64,000 nucleotides of DNA, taken from assembly GCA_963971305.1 (NCBI GenBank), contig OZ020304.1, forward strand, positions 5,589,576-5,653,575. Direction: 5' to 3'. The translations under genes and the position numbers were made by a program. Below are positions 45,754-56,085 of this stretch, one piece after another. Under the pieces are notes generated by a model. It was not told the origin of the DNA. It was given only the letters and a program-made list of their open reading frames with translations, and ran no database searches. The stretch is from Arcuatula senhousia. Taxonomy: Eukaryota > Mollusca > Bivalvia > Mytilida > Mytilidae. Position 1 is the stretch's first letter. Every line of letters starts with the position of its first letter.

Positions 45754-47105
45754 AGCTCACCTGGACCGAAGGTCCAGGTGAGCTATTACCATCACTTGGC
45801 GTCCGTCGTCGTCGTCGTCGTCGTCGTCGTCTGTTAACAATTTTTCAAAAATCTTCTCCTCTGAAACTACCAAACAGAATTTAATGAAACTTGGTATGAA
45901 TGATCCTTAGGGTGTCCTGCACCAAATTTGTGTTTTGATTTTTGATCCGTTGAAAAACATGGCCGCTGTTACTAAAAATAGACTAGGGGGGTCAGACTAC
46001 TGTTTTTGGCTTATAAATCAAAAAGTATAAGAGATAGAGGAAATCTGAGGCCACGCTACTGATTCAGCATCAAAAGCTCTACAAAAGTCTCCATTTGGTC
46101 AAAGTTGTCAGATGACCCCTTATAGGGGTTACGGCCCCTTGAAGGTGAAAAATAGCATTTTTTCATGTTTTTGGCCTACAGAATGAAAACTATTGCAGAT
46201 AGAGATTAGCTGTTGCTTGCTTAAATGTTCAGCTCATTAAACTCTACAAAAGTCTCTATAGGGTCGAAGTTGTCAGATGACCCCTTATAGGGGTTACGGC
46301 CCCTTAAAGGTGAAAAATAGCAATTTTTAATGTTTTTGGCCTACAGAATGAAAACTATTGCAGATAGAGATTAGCTGTTGCTTGCTTAAATGTTAAGCTC
46401 ATTTAGCTCTACAACAGTCTCCATAGGGTCGAAGTTGTCAGACAACCCCTAATAGGGGTTACGGCCCCTGAAAAATAGTGTTTTTTCATGTTTTTGTCCT
46501 ACAGAATGAAAACTATTGCACATAGAGATTAGCTGTTGCTTACTTAAATGTTCAGCTCATTTAGCTCTACAACAGTCTCCATAGGGTCGAAGTTGTCAGA
46601 TGACCCCTTATAGGGGTTACGTCCTCTGAAAAATAGCGATTTTTCATGTTTTTGTCCTATAGAATGAAAACTATTGCAGATAGAGATTAGCTGTTGCTTG
46701 CTAAAATGTTCAGCTTGTTAAGCTCTACAAAATTTTCCATAGGGTCGAAGTTGTCAGATGACCCCTTATAGGGGTTACGGCCCCTGAAAAATAGCGATTT
46801 TTCATGTTTTTGGCCTACAGAATGAAAACTATTGCAGATAAAGGTTAGCTGTTGCTTGCTTAAATGTTCAGCTTATTTAGCTCTACAAAATTCTCCATAG
46901 GGTCGAAGTTGTCAGATGACCCCTTATAGGGATTACTGCCCCTGAAAAATAGCGATTTTTCATGTTTTTGTCCTACAAAATGAAAACTATTGCAGATAGA
47001 GATTAGCTGTTGCTTGCTTAAATGTTCAGCTCATTTAGCTCTACAAAAGTATAGGGTCAACATCAAGACCAGGTGAGCAATTCAGGCTCCTGGGAGCCTC
47101 TTGTT
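45754..47105 (+). mobile_element. Non-autonomous transposon with terminal hairpins and ~165-bp tandem units
   Basis: The left end is a perfect hairpin, AGCTCACCTGGACC-GAA-GGTCCAGGTGAGCT (45754-45784). It is followed by a GTC microsatellite (about 45801-45830), a unique arm, then about six units of ~165 bp with GATGACCCCTTATAGGGGTT and ACTATTGCAGATAGAG. The right end carries AGGTGAGC and a second hairpin AGGCTCC-TG-GGAGCCT (47084-47099). No transposase is present. It splits the HECT coding sequence. The same right end recurs at about 49715-49750. Confidence 0.88.
45801..45831. repeat. (GTC)n microsatellite
   Basis: About nine GTC triplets lie just inside the left hairpin of the transposon. 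The same position is a GTC run in other bivalve copies of this element type as I recall, so it is probably part of the element. Confidence 0.8.
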
Positions 47106-48929
47106 TGTAAGTATTTTGGATTCATACATATCGATAATTGAATCTAAGTTGGGAAGTTTATCTTGCAAGTACCCTTTTGCTGTGGATGATATATTATCTA
47201 ACGCATACTTTGGAGTATGTATAAGTTCTTTGTGAGCGACATTCAAAATCGTTCTTCTAGTTTCCTCTTTGGATGGTATGTTTCTACAGCCCATTCTTTG
47301 CAGTAGGTCAATAAATTCATCTCGGTCATCTTCGTCATCCAAACAACCGGAAAGGGCTTTAGTGACGACTTCTTTTTCCATACCTGCGATATAATTCATA
47401 AATGAATCCATTAAAACTGAGTTTGAAATTTTGCTTTCCCCATAAAGTAATGCAATTGTAAATACTTTGGAGAGTCTCAGGGGAAAAACACCATGATCTA
47501 GATATCCTTTTGCTAAAATTCTTCCGACTGATTCCCACTCAGCCTGCTGCATCGATGCTTTTATGATAGGTACTCGTTAAGTTTCTCCAACTGCTGATGA
47601 TTCAAGAAATTCTACCCAAAAGGAAGTATACGCTTCCCGAGAAACGCCATTAACATCTACCCCTCTTTCATCAATGAACTTGAATTTCAATTTTTCTCCA
47701 AGTATAGTAGGATCAACAAAGTTTGCGATCATTTCACTTTCTATCATTGTTCGTCGGATTGTTACGCAGCGTTCTGCTGCATCATCAATTGGTGGTGGTG
47801 TGGGTGAGCGAGGAGGTATGTCGAGATCTGCATCATCAATTGGTGGTGGCGTGGGTGAGCGAGGAGGGATGTCAGGGTCTTCTAGCGAGCTACTATTTTG
47901 TTCTGTGTCGATACCTGCAGTATCAGTGACGTTTCTGGAGCAATATATTTACATGTATTTCTGTTAATGTCAGTCTTGTATGGTAAGGTCTCGTTCTGTT
48001 CATCACAGTTCTTTACGGTACAAGGGAACCCCCTAAAAATAATTTCAGGATCACTGTCTTCTTCGCATAAAACAGAAGGCGCATTTTGTGGGTTCATAAT
48101 ATCACTGCATGAGAAAGTGCCATCTGCTTGGTGTGAAGTATGTACGAGGGGCTGAATCTTAGGTGTAGACGTCTGGCGTGATTCTGTGGGGTTCTTTTGT
48201 GATGCACTGAAATGAGTCGTCCTTGGTTTTGCTTCCGTGGCAAGAGTTTTAGATGGTTCACCTGAAGAATTCTCACCGCTGTTCTCTTCCTCAATGTATC
48301 TGTACTTTGTGGCTAGGTTGAATCTTAGTCTTTTGATACCCGTACATTTCTGCGACGGTCTCAAATGCATCAACTGCTACTTCGGAAAAGTCAAGTAGGT
48401 CACATTCGAAGTCGTCTAGGTTTCCTAATTTGCTCTTTCCTCCAGGAAAAAACTTATCTTTTGCCATGTCTAAAATATCAGATTTCGTTGAATCCTTACT
48501 TATTTCTTGTGTTCTGGGTATACCTCCGTTTTTGGCCCTAACCTGATGGTACTGTTTGTCTGTGACCCTGTAATTTATCCACCCAATTTCAATTATGCGG
48601 GGTTTTTTAACAGCATTCATGTTTCCCATCAAATGCACTTTCTTTTTCTTCGACTCCTTTCCTATTGAATCATCGGCATCTGATTGCTCACCTGGTAGGC
48701 TGATCTTCCTTCTTAGTCTCTCTAATATGCTCTCTTTTTTTCTTTTGTTTTTATTTACGTCTTCTGATCTGCAAAAATGTTTAAGGGCCACCCTGTCACC
48801 AACCTCTAAGTACTCTTTCAGAACATTTTCATCTGCTTCAACTACATATTTGTCTATCTACAAAACAGAAGAGGAAACACTTAATTCTTGATTATTGTTT
48901 TAACCTAAGTACATTTTGCTTGATACTTT

Positions 48930-49755
48930 AACCCTTTCCTACATGTAGACGCATATGGACGCCTCTGTGTCATTCTGGTGACCCCCCTTTTGCCCCCTCT
49001 ACCCTTCTGATCTCCCTGTAAAAGCATGATTGGGGTTATTTTTGGCAAATAGAATTGTTGCCTAAAAATGGCACTAAAAGATGTTCCAGGGGGATCCTAA
49101 GGGGGGAATTTAATTCCCTTTGGTCAGGGGGTCGAGGGGGCAGGGATGCCCCCGCCACCAGGAAAACTATAGCAGATAGAGAAAATCTGTTCTTTCTTTA
49201 ATGTTCAGCTCATTTAGATTTTAAAAAAGTCTTCATAGAGTCAAAGTTGTCAGAAAACTCCTTATAGGGGTAACGAACAGCCCCTAAAATAACATTTTAC
49301 ATGTTTTTGGCCTACAGAATGAAAACTATTGCTGAAGGAGAAAAGCTGTTGCTTGCTTAAATGGTCAGCTTATTTTTCCATATTTAAAAGTTTCCATATG
49401 GTCGAAGTTGTCATATGACCCCTTACAGGGGTTGCACCTTAAAGTTGAAAACCCCTTTTAGGGGTTACGGCATCTTAAAGGTGAAAAATAGTGTTTGTTG
49501 CCTATAGAAAGAAAACTATTGTAGATAGAGAAAAGCTGTTGCTATCTTAAATGTTCAGCTCATTTAGTCCCTTAAAGGGTTATGGCCCTTTAAAGGTGAA
49601 AAATAATGTTTTTGCTTATAGAATGAAAACTAATGCAGCTAGAGAAAAGCTTTTTCTCGCTTAAACATTCAGCTCATTCAGCTCTATAAAAGCCTTCATA
49701 GGGTTGATATAAAGACCAGGTGAGCGATTCAGGCTCCTGGGAGCCTTTTGTTTAT
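48930..49755 (+). mobile_element. Decayed second copy of the hairpin-ended transposon
   Basis: Units with TATAGGGGTAACG, ACTATTG-GAT/GAGAAAAGCTG and GTTCAGCTCATTTAG repeat from about 49160. The right end AGGTGAGCGATTCAGGCTCC plus the GGAGCC hairpin arm closes it near 49750. The left hairpin is absent. It lies in the first coding intron of the HECT-like gene. Confidence 0.75.
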
Positions 49756-51469
49756 AAAGCTAGGTGCATAAATTTGAATGATGATAGCTAACTAACTGAT
49801 AGCTTACTAACTGAATTTAACCTAAATTTAGAAGGGCAAATGTATCAATGGACACACCAACCGACGGACAAATGGACTCAAACACAACTATACCGTCTAC
49901 AGCCAGCAGCCTTCAACGAACAACGAAGCCAGTAAAGGCTCTGCTTTGCCCCAGGTCATAATAAAATGCATACAATTCAAATCCAGTCATCAAATAGTCA
50001 AAGAAAGATCCCTTCTTAAACAAGGAACAGAAAACATCAAAACGTCAAGTGCAAACAAACGCTTTGTCAAGTAAAGTAGTCATGTCACACTTTTTGTAGT
50101 TATTTATGTGTAAGCATCACTAACAATACATCATATTCTAATCAGTGGTTTAAAAGGAGTTACAGACATTTATTTCATTTTGAGCTATCGGACAAGTCTG
50201 TCTTCAACATTTGTTTTTAATTTGAAGATCGCATTAAACAATCATTTGATAAATAATTAGCAAGTATAAACGAAAAAGTTAAAATTCTAATTCTACCTGT
50301 TTTAGGTTTTTTGTTATAAACTAAGTCAATTTTTTAAGACGTTTAGCCGACCGTGCCTAGAAACTACAAGTTTTGGTCACATTTACAGCCTCTTATCTCA
50401 AAAACCAGAAGTACAAAACAATTTTACCTCTGATGTGTGTTTCGTCTAATAAAGAATGATCGGAGGCCCCCTAGCTAGGAAAAAATGCATCATCTTCATC
50501 GGTTTAACAACTGAAAATTCTCACCTCTGAAAATTCTATTCGAAAACGAAATTCTGGGTACCTGTTGTTTTACCTTCTACAGAACTTACAGTATATATGT
50601 TAAAGTAAAATCGGTCAAATTTGTACCAAAACACAATTCCACTTATTTGAAAGTCTTTTACAAAGCATTGGTGTATTGGCATAATCTTAATCATGATGAT
50701 TTATATATGAGAAAAGTATTAATCTAAAATTTTAGGCACATATTTCACAGTGTCTTCCCTGATGTCTCTTCAGCGCATCATTGTGTCATAGGATTGCATC
50801 ACATCGTGTCGCATTTTCTTTGACCATACTATACATTAAACAAACTAAAGATTCGTATTTTTGTTTCAATGAATGAAGTATACAACAAAGCGGCTAATTA
50901 AACAAATTCGTTCTTCATAAAACGTTGTTTGAGCATTTTATGTGCAAATGTTTGAATAATGGCTTATTTTACGTTTTGGTTTTTTTTCTGACAAAAACGA
51001 CACATGCAAGGGAAATTTCTCAATATTTACGTTCTTTACGTCAAAACGATTTTTTCGGTAACAGATTTTATACGAAATAGCTTTTTTGAAACATGAAATT
51101 TGAACAAAACCTAAATATAATACATGCGGTCTCAACTTATGAGCTCATTTCATCGTGTCTTAATGCACTTCATTAAAATGAATTAATCCGGTTGTACGGT
51201 GTGTACACGCATGTCCAAATATTTTCAAGACTGATAAGGAGCAATAATAGTTTAATTTGAAACTGTTAAATTACATTATAACGGGTATTATTCCTAGTAT
51301 TATAGATATTTAGGAATTTATTTCACAGCATCTGGTTCTTTTAATCAAATGAGACAGGAATTTTACAAAACAAAGCTCTTAGCTCGTTATAAAATAAGGA
51401 GTGATTTTATAAGTCTCAATCCTAGTGTTAGTACATACGTCTAGTTTACTTATCTTTGATCACACTATA
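49756..51469. other. Intron sequence of the HECT-like gene, nothing assigned
   Basis: AT-rich DNA between the decayed transposon and the LINE fragment. No exon of the HECT-like gene, RNA or repeat was recognised on either strand. Confidence 0.4.
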
Positions 51470-52530
51470 AAGCCTTATATTAGTATATAAAACTCTGAAA
51501 TCTGGGGAAGTTATTGTTCTTCGAATGAAAAAAATAAATAGACCATATTTATAATAATGTTCCACGTGAAAAACTTAACAACAAATTTTTGAAAAGTATT
51601 TTACATGTAGGAGTGCATAAGACAAGTGTAAAATTTGCCGTTTCATCAGAATTAAGAAGTTAGTCGGACTTCCTATGTATTTTGATATACTAATTAAATG
51701 TGTTGTAAGGTATTGGTATAGACTAGAACATCTCTCTTCGGACTTTGTATTATTGAAAGATGCTTATATATGTAGCAAGAATTTAGACTGTGAAAATAAT
51801 TTTTCATGGTACACATTTGTTAAGAAATTGTTTGTATATCTAGAACTTAGTACTAGTATTAGTAATTTAAATAAACATATATATTTAACAATTTAAGTAC
51901 CAAAGTATTAAGAGAAAAAAATATTAAACAGTGGTATCAAGCAAGAAAAAAGACCACTTGTTTATTTAAGCTGCATAACAAATTTTGAACAAAGAAAATC
52001 CTTGTGCAAAAGAATTTTAGCGCATAGATTGCAAATTGAAATAGAATTTGCAAAAAGTGTACACTGAACGAAATTGAAAGTGAAACTCATTTTTTATGTG
52101 TTTGTCCAAAATATGAAAGTGAAAAAAAAGCTTTGTATAATAATGTGAAGGTAAAATATCCATTTTTGTATCAAATTTAAGTAATGAATTCGGTAATGAA
52201 TCAACGTTAATTAAATTTTCTTCTCAGTAATGAAGACACTCATTTCTAGATTAATTATCAATAATAGTTAGTATTATATTTATCTTCAAGAAGTTACTGG
52301 TACATCATGGACGGAGACAGGTACGCATCGGAGTCAGCCGTGGGGTTCCAATTATACCATATACATGCATATGTGATTTGTTTTTTTTTAATGTAGCTCT
52401 CTCTATGTTGATGTGACTATTTGTTATCTATGTAAGTTCTTTTCATCTTGATGTTATACATGTATGCAAATGTTCCTTTTGTTCCTTGTGGGCTCCTGAT
52501 TTGGAAATAAACTCTATTCTATTCTTTTTT
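51470..52530 (+). pseudogene. LINE 3' fragment in the HECT-like intron
   Basis: Plus-strand frames encode a C-terminal LINE segment: VPREKLNNKFLKSILHVGVH near 51560, WYRLEHLS near 51715, then, after shifts, CKKCTLNEIE and HFLCVCPKYE (about 52050-52115), which is the Cys/His motif typical after the RT thumb. The 3' end has AATAAACTCTATTCTATTCT near 52507-52526, a CR1/L2-like short-repeat tail. RT and endonuclease parts are missing. It is antisense to the host gene. Confidence 0.7.
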
Positions 52531-52870
52531 ATGGACTACAATACTCCATGATTTACGCAAAAAATAGTTGTATACAGTATGTCAAAGCTTTTACCTTATT
52601 GTGGTAAAAATTCAAATGACAGAAAAGGTAATATAATAGTATAGGGGTTAATTTTATTACCTTATCATTTTTCATCTTTTCAATTGTTTCCTCCGGTACA
52701 CATCTTCGTCTTAAGAAAATCTCCATTTCTCTATCCATTGTGTCTGTGATAAAAAAAGAACCAATAGATTAATTATGCTTTAATATGTTGGACGGATAAA
52801 ATGACTGGCAAATTCTTACATGTATATACGGAGCTAATTGTAGGGCAATTTTTCAAATAGTGTAGTAATT

Positions 52871-53196
52871 AAGAGAGGGTTGTAAGGGTTATTTTCGTGC
52901 TACGACGTTTTCGACGTTTTATTTTACGTGTTTTCGTGATTTTGATTTTTATTTCTCGTGTTTTCGTGTTAGGGAGGTTGTACGTCCTCGTTTTTGTCTG
53001 TATCTTAATCCCGTGTTTCGTGTTTTGTGATTTTTATTACCCGTGCTTAGTTTTCTGTCTTTTTGAGGCACATGATTTCGTGTTTTCGATTATCTGAATT
53101 CATATTCTCGTGTTTTGTGTTTGACGATTTTTCGTTTTCAGCATTTTTGAAGCACGTGTTTTCCTGCGTGGACCCCCCCCCCTTTACAACCCTCTT
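52871..53196. mobile_element. MITE-like element with AAGAGGGTTGTAA ends
   Basis: The left end AAGAGAGGGTTGTAAGGG (52871-52888) pairs with the right end, reverse complement AAGAGGGTTGTAAAGGG (53180-53196). The interior is a T-rich run of CGTGTTTTCGTG-type motifs on the plus strand, followed by a C run at 53172-53182. It has no coding capacity. It lies about 130 bp upstream, in gene sense, of coding exon 1 of the HECT-like gene. Confidence 0.65.
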
Positions 53197-53626
53197 TAGA
53201 AAAATCTCATTTTTCAATTTACAAATCTTTTTGATAAAGTTGCAGAAAACTGAATCTTATGAGACTCTTATATATAGCATGGAAGTATTATATTGACGGC
53301 AGTACTTAACACAAATCCTATATGCCAATCCTTTGTTTCAGGTTATATAGATCTGAGTATATGAATGAGATCCCATCTCTGTGTGTATTAAAGTGTCTCA
53401 ACGTTTTATAAATATGATAAAGGGAAAATAACAAAAAAAAAAATAGATTACTTGACAAACAATTTTATAGTGGAACACAGGGTCATATTTATAACATGTA
53501 TACTATGATACAGTTTTAACCTGATAAACTCCTGCAAATTCAATACTTTATACTCCTTTCTCCTCGTTCAGAAAGTAACTGAAAATACTAGTTCATGTAC
53601 AATGTGTAGTTTTTTTGCTAAGTTGA

Positions 53627-55429
53627 CTTTTTCAGAAATATAAGGCAGCGCACACGTACCTGCTTTTAACCAGGAAGTGTTTTAGACCTCCTTCGAAAAT
53701 TAATTGGAATTCTTGTTTTGATTGTGTAAATACTGCCCTTCATTCGTACTGTAAGACCTGGATTAGACGAGAAGGAGCAGATTCCAAATCTTTAGACAAG
53801 TTTAAGAATAAATTCATATCCATTGTAAAATTACGAATAAGCCATTTTCAAAACACCTTTGTAGAATATCGACCCCAAACTTATATAAACAGAATTAAAT
53901 CAAAACTACAATTATTAGGTTCACGATATGTTTTTGTTCCTGCGGATAAAGCGGCTAACAATGTTGTTGTGGTATGTCGTAAATATTATCTGGATGTTTT
54001 AATGCATGAAATTAAAGAATCATGTACTTTCGTTCCCGTGCAAGCTACAGAAACCAGTATTATTGACGATCATGTCATAGCAACCACAGCACTTCGAGCA
54101 GCCCCTACATACAATAAATTACCTACTATGTCCTGGATACCTAAATTACACAAAAACCCATATAAATCCCGTTTTATTTCTGCATCAAGTAAATGTTTCT
54201 TAACCAATATTTCTAAAGTCTTGTCTCTTGCTTTAACTACAATGAAAGAATTTATCATTCGATACTGTGATAAAATTTTCGAAAATAGTGGAATAAATCA
54301 TTTTTGGAGTGTTAAAAATTCTCTTGATGTTTTAGACAAATTTAGGGCATTTGAAAATACTTTTCAATCCGTAGACAGCTATGACTTTTCCACTTTATAT
54401 ACTAATCTACCTCACAATCTTATCAAAAAGAAATTTGAATATTTAATTAAATGGTGCTTTGACAAATCTAAAAGTGACTACATCTGTTCTAAAGTGCCAC
54501 AAGTATTTAGTAAATCGTTTTTTAGTAACGAAACCCACAAAGGCTATGTTAATTGGACCGACATAGAAGTTATTACTGCATTAAACTTTCTTTTAGACAA
54601 TATTTACATCCGGTTCGGTAAACAAATATATCGCCAAGTCATTGGTATTCCAATGGGAACCAATTGTGCTCCACTCATAGCTGATCTGTTTTTATATTGT
54701 TACGAATCACAGTTTATGGCCAAGCTACAAAAAGACCCAAACAAAAACCACCTTATCGAAACTTTTAACAATACATATAGGTACTTAGATGACATACTTG
54801 CTCTAAACAACCCCACATTCTCAAATTTTATAAATGATATATATCCTAAAGAATTAACCCTAAATAAAGCAAACTCAACCGACAGTAGATGTCCATTTCT
54901 AGATTTGGACTTAAGCATTATCAATGGTAGATTACACACTAAAGTATATGATAAACGGGATGACTTTTCATTCCCAATAGTTAATTTTCCGTTTCTTGAA
55001 GGAGACGTACCATTAGCTCCAGCTTACGGGGTATACATTTCACAATTAGTCAGGTATGCTCGCATTTGCAGTGATGTGTCTGATTTTAATAATAAAAACC
55101 GTTTTATTACAGAAAAATTGCTAAAACAAGGTTACCGTTACCACAAATTAGTCAAATCTTTTACAAAATTTGCACATAAATATGGACATCTCATCGAAAA
55201 ATTTGATTGTACACGTAGATTTCTGATTGTTAAAGGAATATCTCATCCTGACTTTTATAGCAATGTAGTTTATAAAGCACAAAAATTCAAAAACAACCTT
55301 ATGGAAATTAAAATCTGGCTTAAAAACCTTTTGAAAAAAGGATACGAATTCAATGTTTTAGTAAAATCTTTGCATTCGGTATGTTTTGGCAGAAATATTG
55401 ATAGCTTAATAGTAACTTTAAAACGTTAA
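53627..55429 (+). CDS. Penelope-like reverse transcriptase ORF, about 600 codons
   Basis: The frame is open from 53627 (after TGA 53624-53626) to TAA at 55427-55429 without interruption. Motifs in order: VFVPADKAANNVVVVCRKYY (about 53922-53981), WIPKLHKNPYKSRFISAS, YDFSTLYTNLPHNL, the RT signature IGIPMGTNCAPLIADLF (about 54640-54690), active site YRYLDD (about 54778-54795), then PFLDLDLSI, VYDKRDDFSFPI and YGVYISQLVRYARI. DFSTLYTN-P, PMG and LDD fit Penelope-type RTs better than LINE or LTR types. No GIY-YIG endonuclease follows. There is no good ATG at the 5' end. A strong acceptor-like CTTTTTCAG at 53627-53635 suggests an upstream exon, or the 5' end is truncated. Confidence 0.8.
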   Translation, partial: LFQKYKAAHTYLLLTRKCFRPPSKINWNSCFDCVNTALHSYCKTWIRREGADSKSLDKFKNKFISIVKLRISHFQNTFVEYRPQTYINRIKSKLQLLGSRYVFVPADKAANNVVVVCRKYYLDVLMHEIKESCTFVPVQATETSIIDDHVIATTALRAAPTYNKLPTMSWIPKLHKNPYKSRFISASSKCFLTNISKVLSLALTTMKEFIIRYCDKIFENSGINHFWSVKNSLDVLDKFRAFENTFQSVDSYDFSTLYTNLPHNLIKKKFEYLIKWCFDKSKSDYICSKVPQVFSKSFFSNETHKGYVNWTDIEVITALNFLLDNIYIRFGKQIYRQVIGIPMGTNCAPLIADLFLYCYESQFMAKLQKDPNKNHLIETFNNTYRYLDDILALNNPTFSNFINDIYPKELTLNKANSTDSRCPFLDLDLSIINGRLHTKVYDKRDDFSFPIVNFPFLEGDVPLAPAYGVYISQLVRYARICSDVSDFNNKNRFITEKLLKQGYRYHKLVKSFTKFAHKYGHLIEKFDCTRRFLIVKGISHPDFYSNVVYKAQKFKNNLMEIKIWLKNLLKKGYEFNVLVKSLHSVCFGRNIDSLIVTLKR

Positions 55430-56085
55430 ATTTTCGCTTTGTATCCACTGTATTATTTATAAGCACCACAGCGATCAAGTATGTCGGTTCTGTATGGTGA
55501 TACAACTCTTAATCATTCATTATTTTGACGTGGGGTGTCGGATTTAGAACTGATGTATTTGATTCTTTTACATCAATCGATAAATGTTTCTTAGCTAGTT
55601 GTCAGTAACTTCGAGTGTTCTCAAGAGAGTTCCTCCTTGTCTTGTTGTTTTCGTACAGTATTTTGTCTTAGGTTCTCTCTTGTTGAATTGAACTTTTGTC
55701 GATTGAGTTTTACAGTGTGTTTTATATGTAGCTTTGTGCAAGCTTATCAATAGGGGGAAGGTTGGATCCAGAAAACTAGTTTAACCCCGCCACATTTTAT
55801 ATGTGCCTGTCCTAAGCCAGGAAACTTTGCCAAAGCCTTTGTTTGTCCTTGTCATTCTATGTTAACTGTTTTATGTCAAGAATTGAGTCTTTCGTTGATG
55901 ATTTAGGGATTGGTTTTGATACTTTTGTATTGTATTATAAGTCTTGGGCCAATGCAAGACGGTAAGCAGTGACCTATGGTCATGTTGAAGACTGCTTGCT
56001 GTTTTCCGTTGTGATTTTTTGAATTGCTGTTTGTTTATGTTTGTTGTGTCGCGTACACTTATTCCACATCTCAATATCGTATATT
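55430..56085 (+). repeat. 3' region and tail of the Penelope-like element
   Basis: Two blocks recur elsewhere: AACCCCGCCACATTTTATAT with CCTAAGCCAGGAA (55785-55823), and AAGTCTTGGGCCAATGCAAG to GTCGCGTACACTTATTCCAC (about 55940-56068). Matching copies are at 30090-30420 (+), 34020-34300 (-) and, second block only, 44820-44990 (+). The constant order after the RT marks them as the element's 3' end. The second block alone may also move as an independent short element. Confidence 0.75.

Larger units (their letters stand above)
45433..52738 (-). pseudogene. HECT-domain E3 ubiquitin ligase-like gene (G2E3-like), broken
   Basis: Coding exon 1 (52738-52661, 26 codons, MDREMEIFLRRR...) has donor GTAATAA and phase 0. 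Exon 2 starts at 48857 after acceptor TTTTGTAG and restores the frame (IDKYVVEADENV...). It encodes a basic linker, an IGWINYR/FFPGG domain I recall from mollusc HECT proteins, a Ser/Pro-rich spacer with a duplicated PPRSPTPPPIDDA, then the HECT N-lobe (47750-47110) and C-lobe (45744-45433) with the catalytic-Cys motif RTCTPM, Cys codon 45535-45537. Lesions: a frameshift near 48335, another near 47925, TAA at 47577-47579, and a transposon (45754-47105) splitting the HECT domain. An intact relative would be a ubiquitin ligase. This copy should not make one. Confidence 0.78.

Noticed and set aside
45754..47105. Possibility that the transposon in the HECT-like gene is a spliced intron
   Set aside because: An AG lies at the downstream junction, but no GT donor exists at the upstream coding edge and the frame runs into the element and stops.
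47674..47967. Plus-strand frame with duplicated SSIGGGVGERGG
   Set aside because: This is the antisense of the duplicated proline-rich segment of the minus-strand HECT-like gene.
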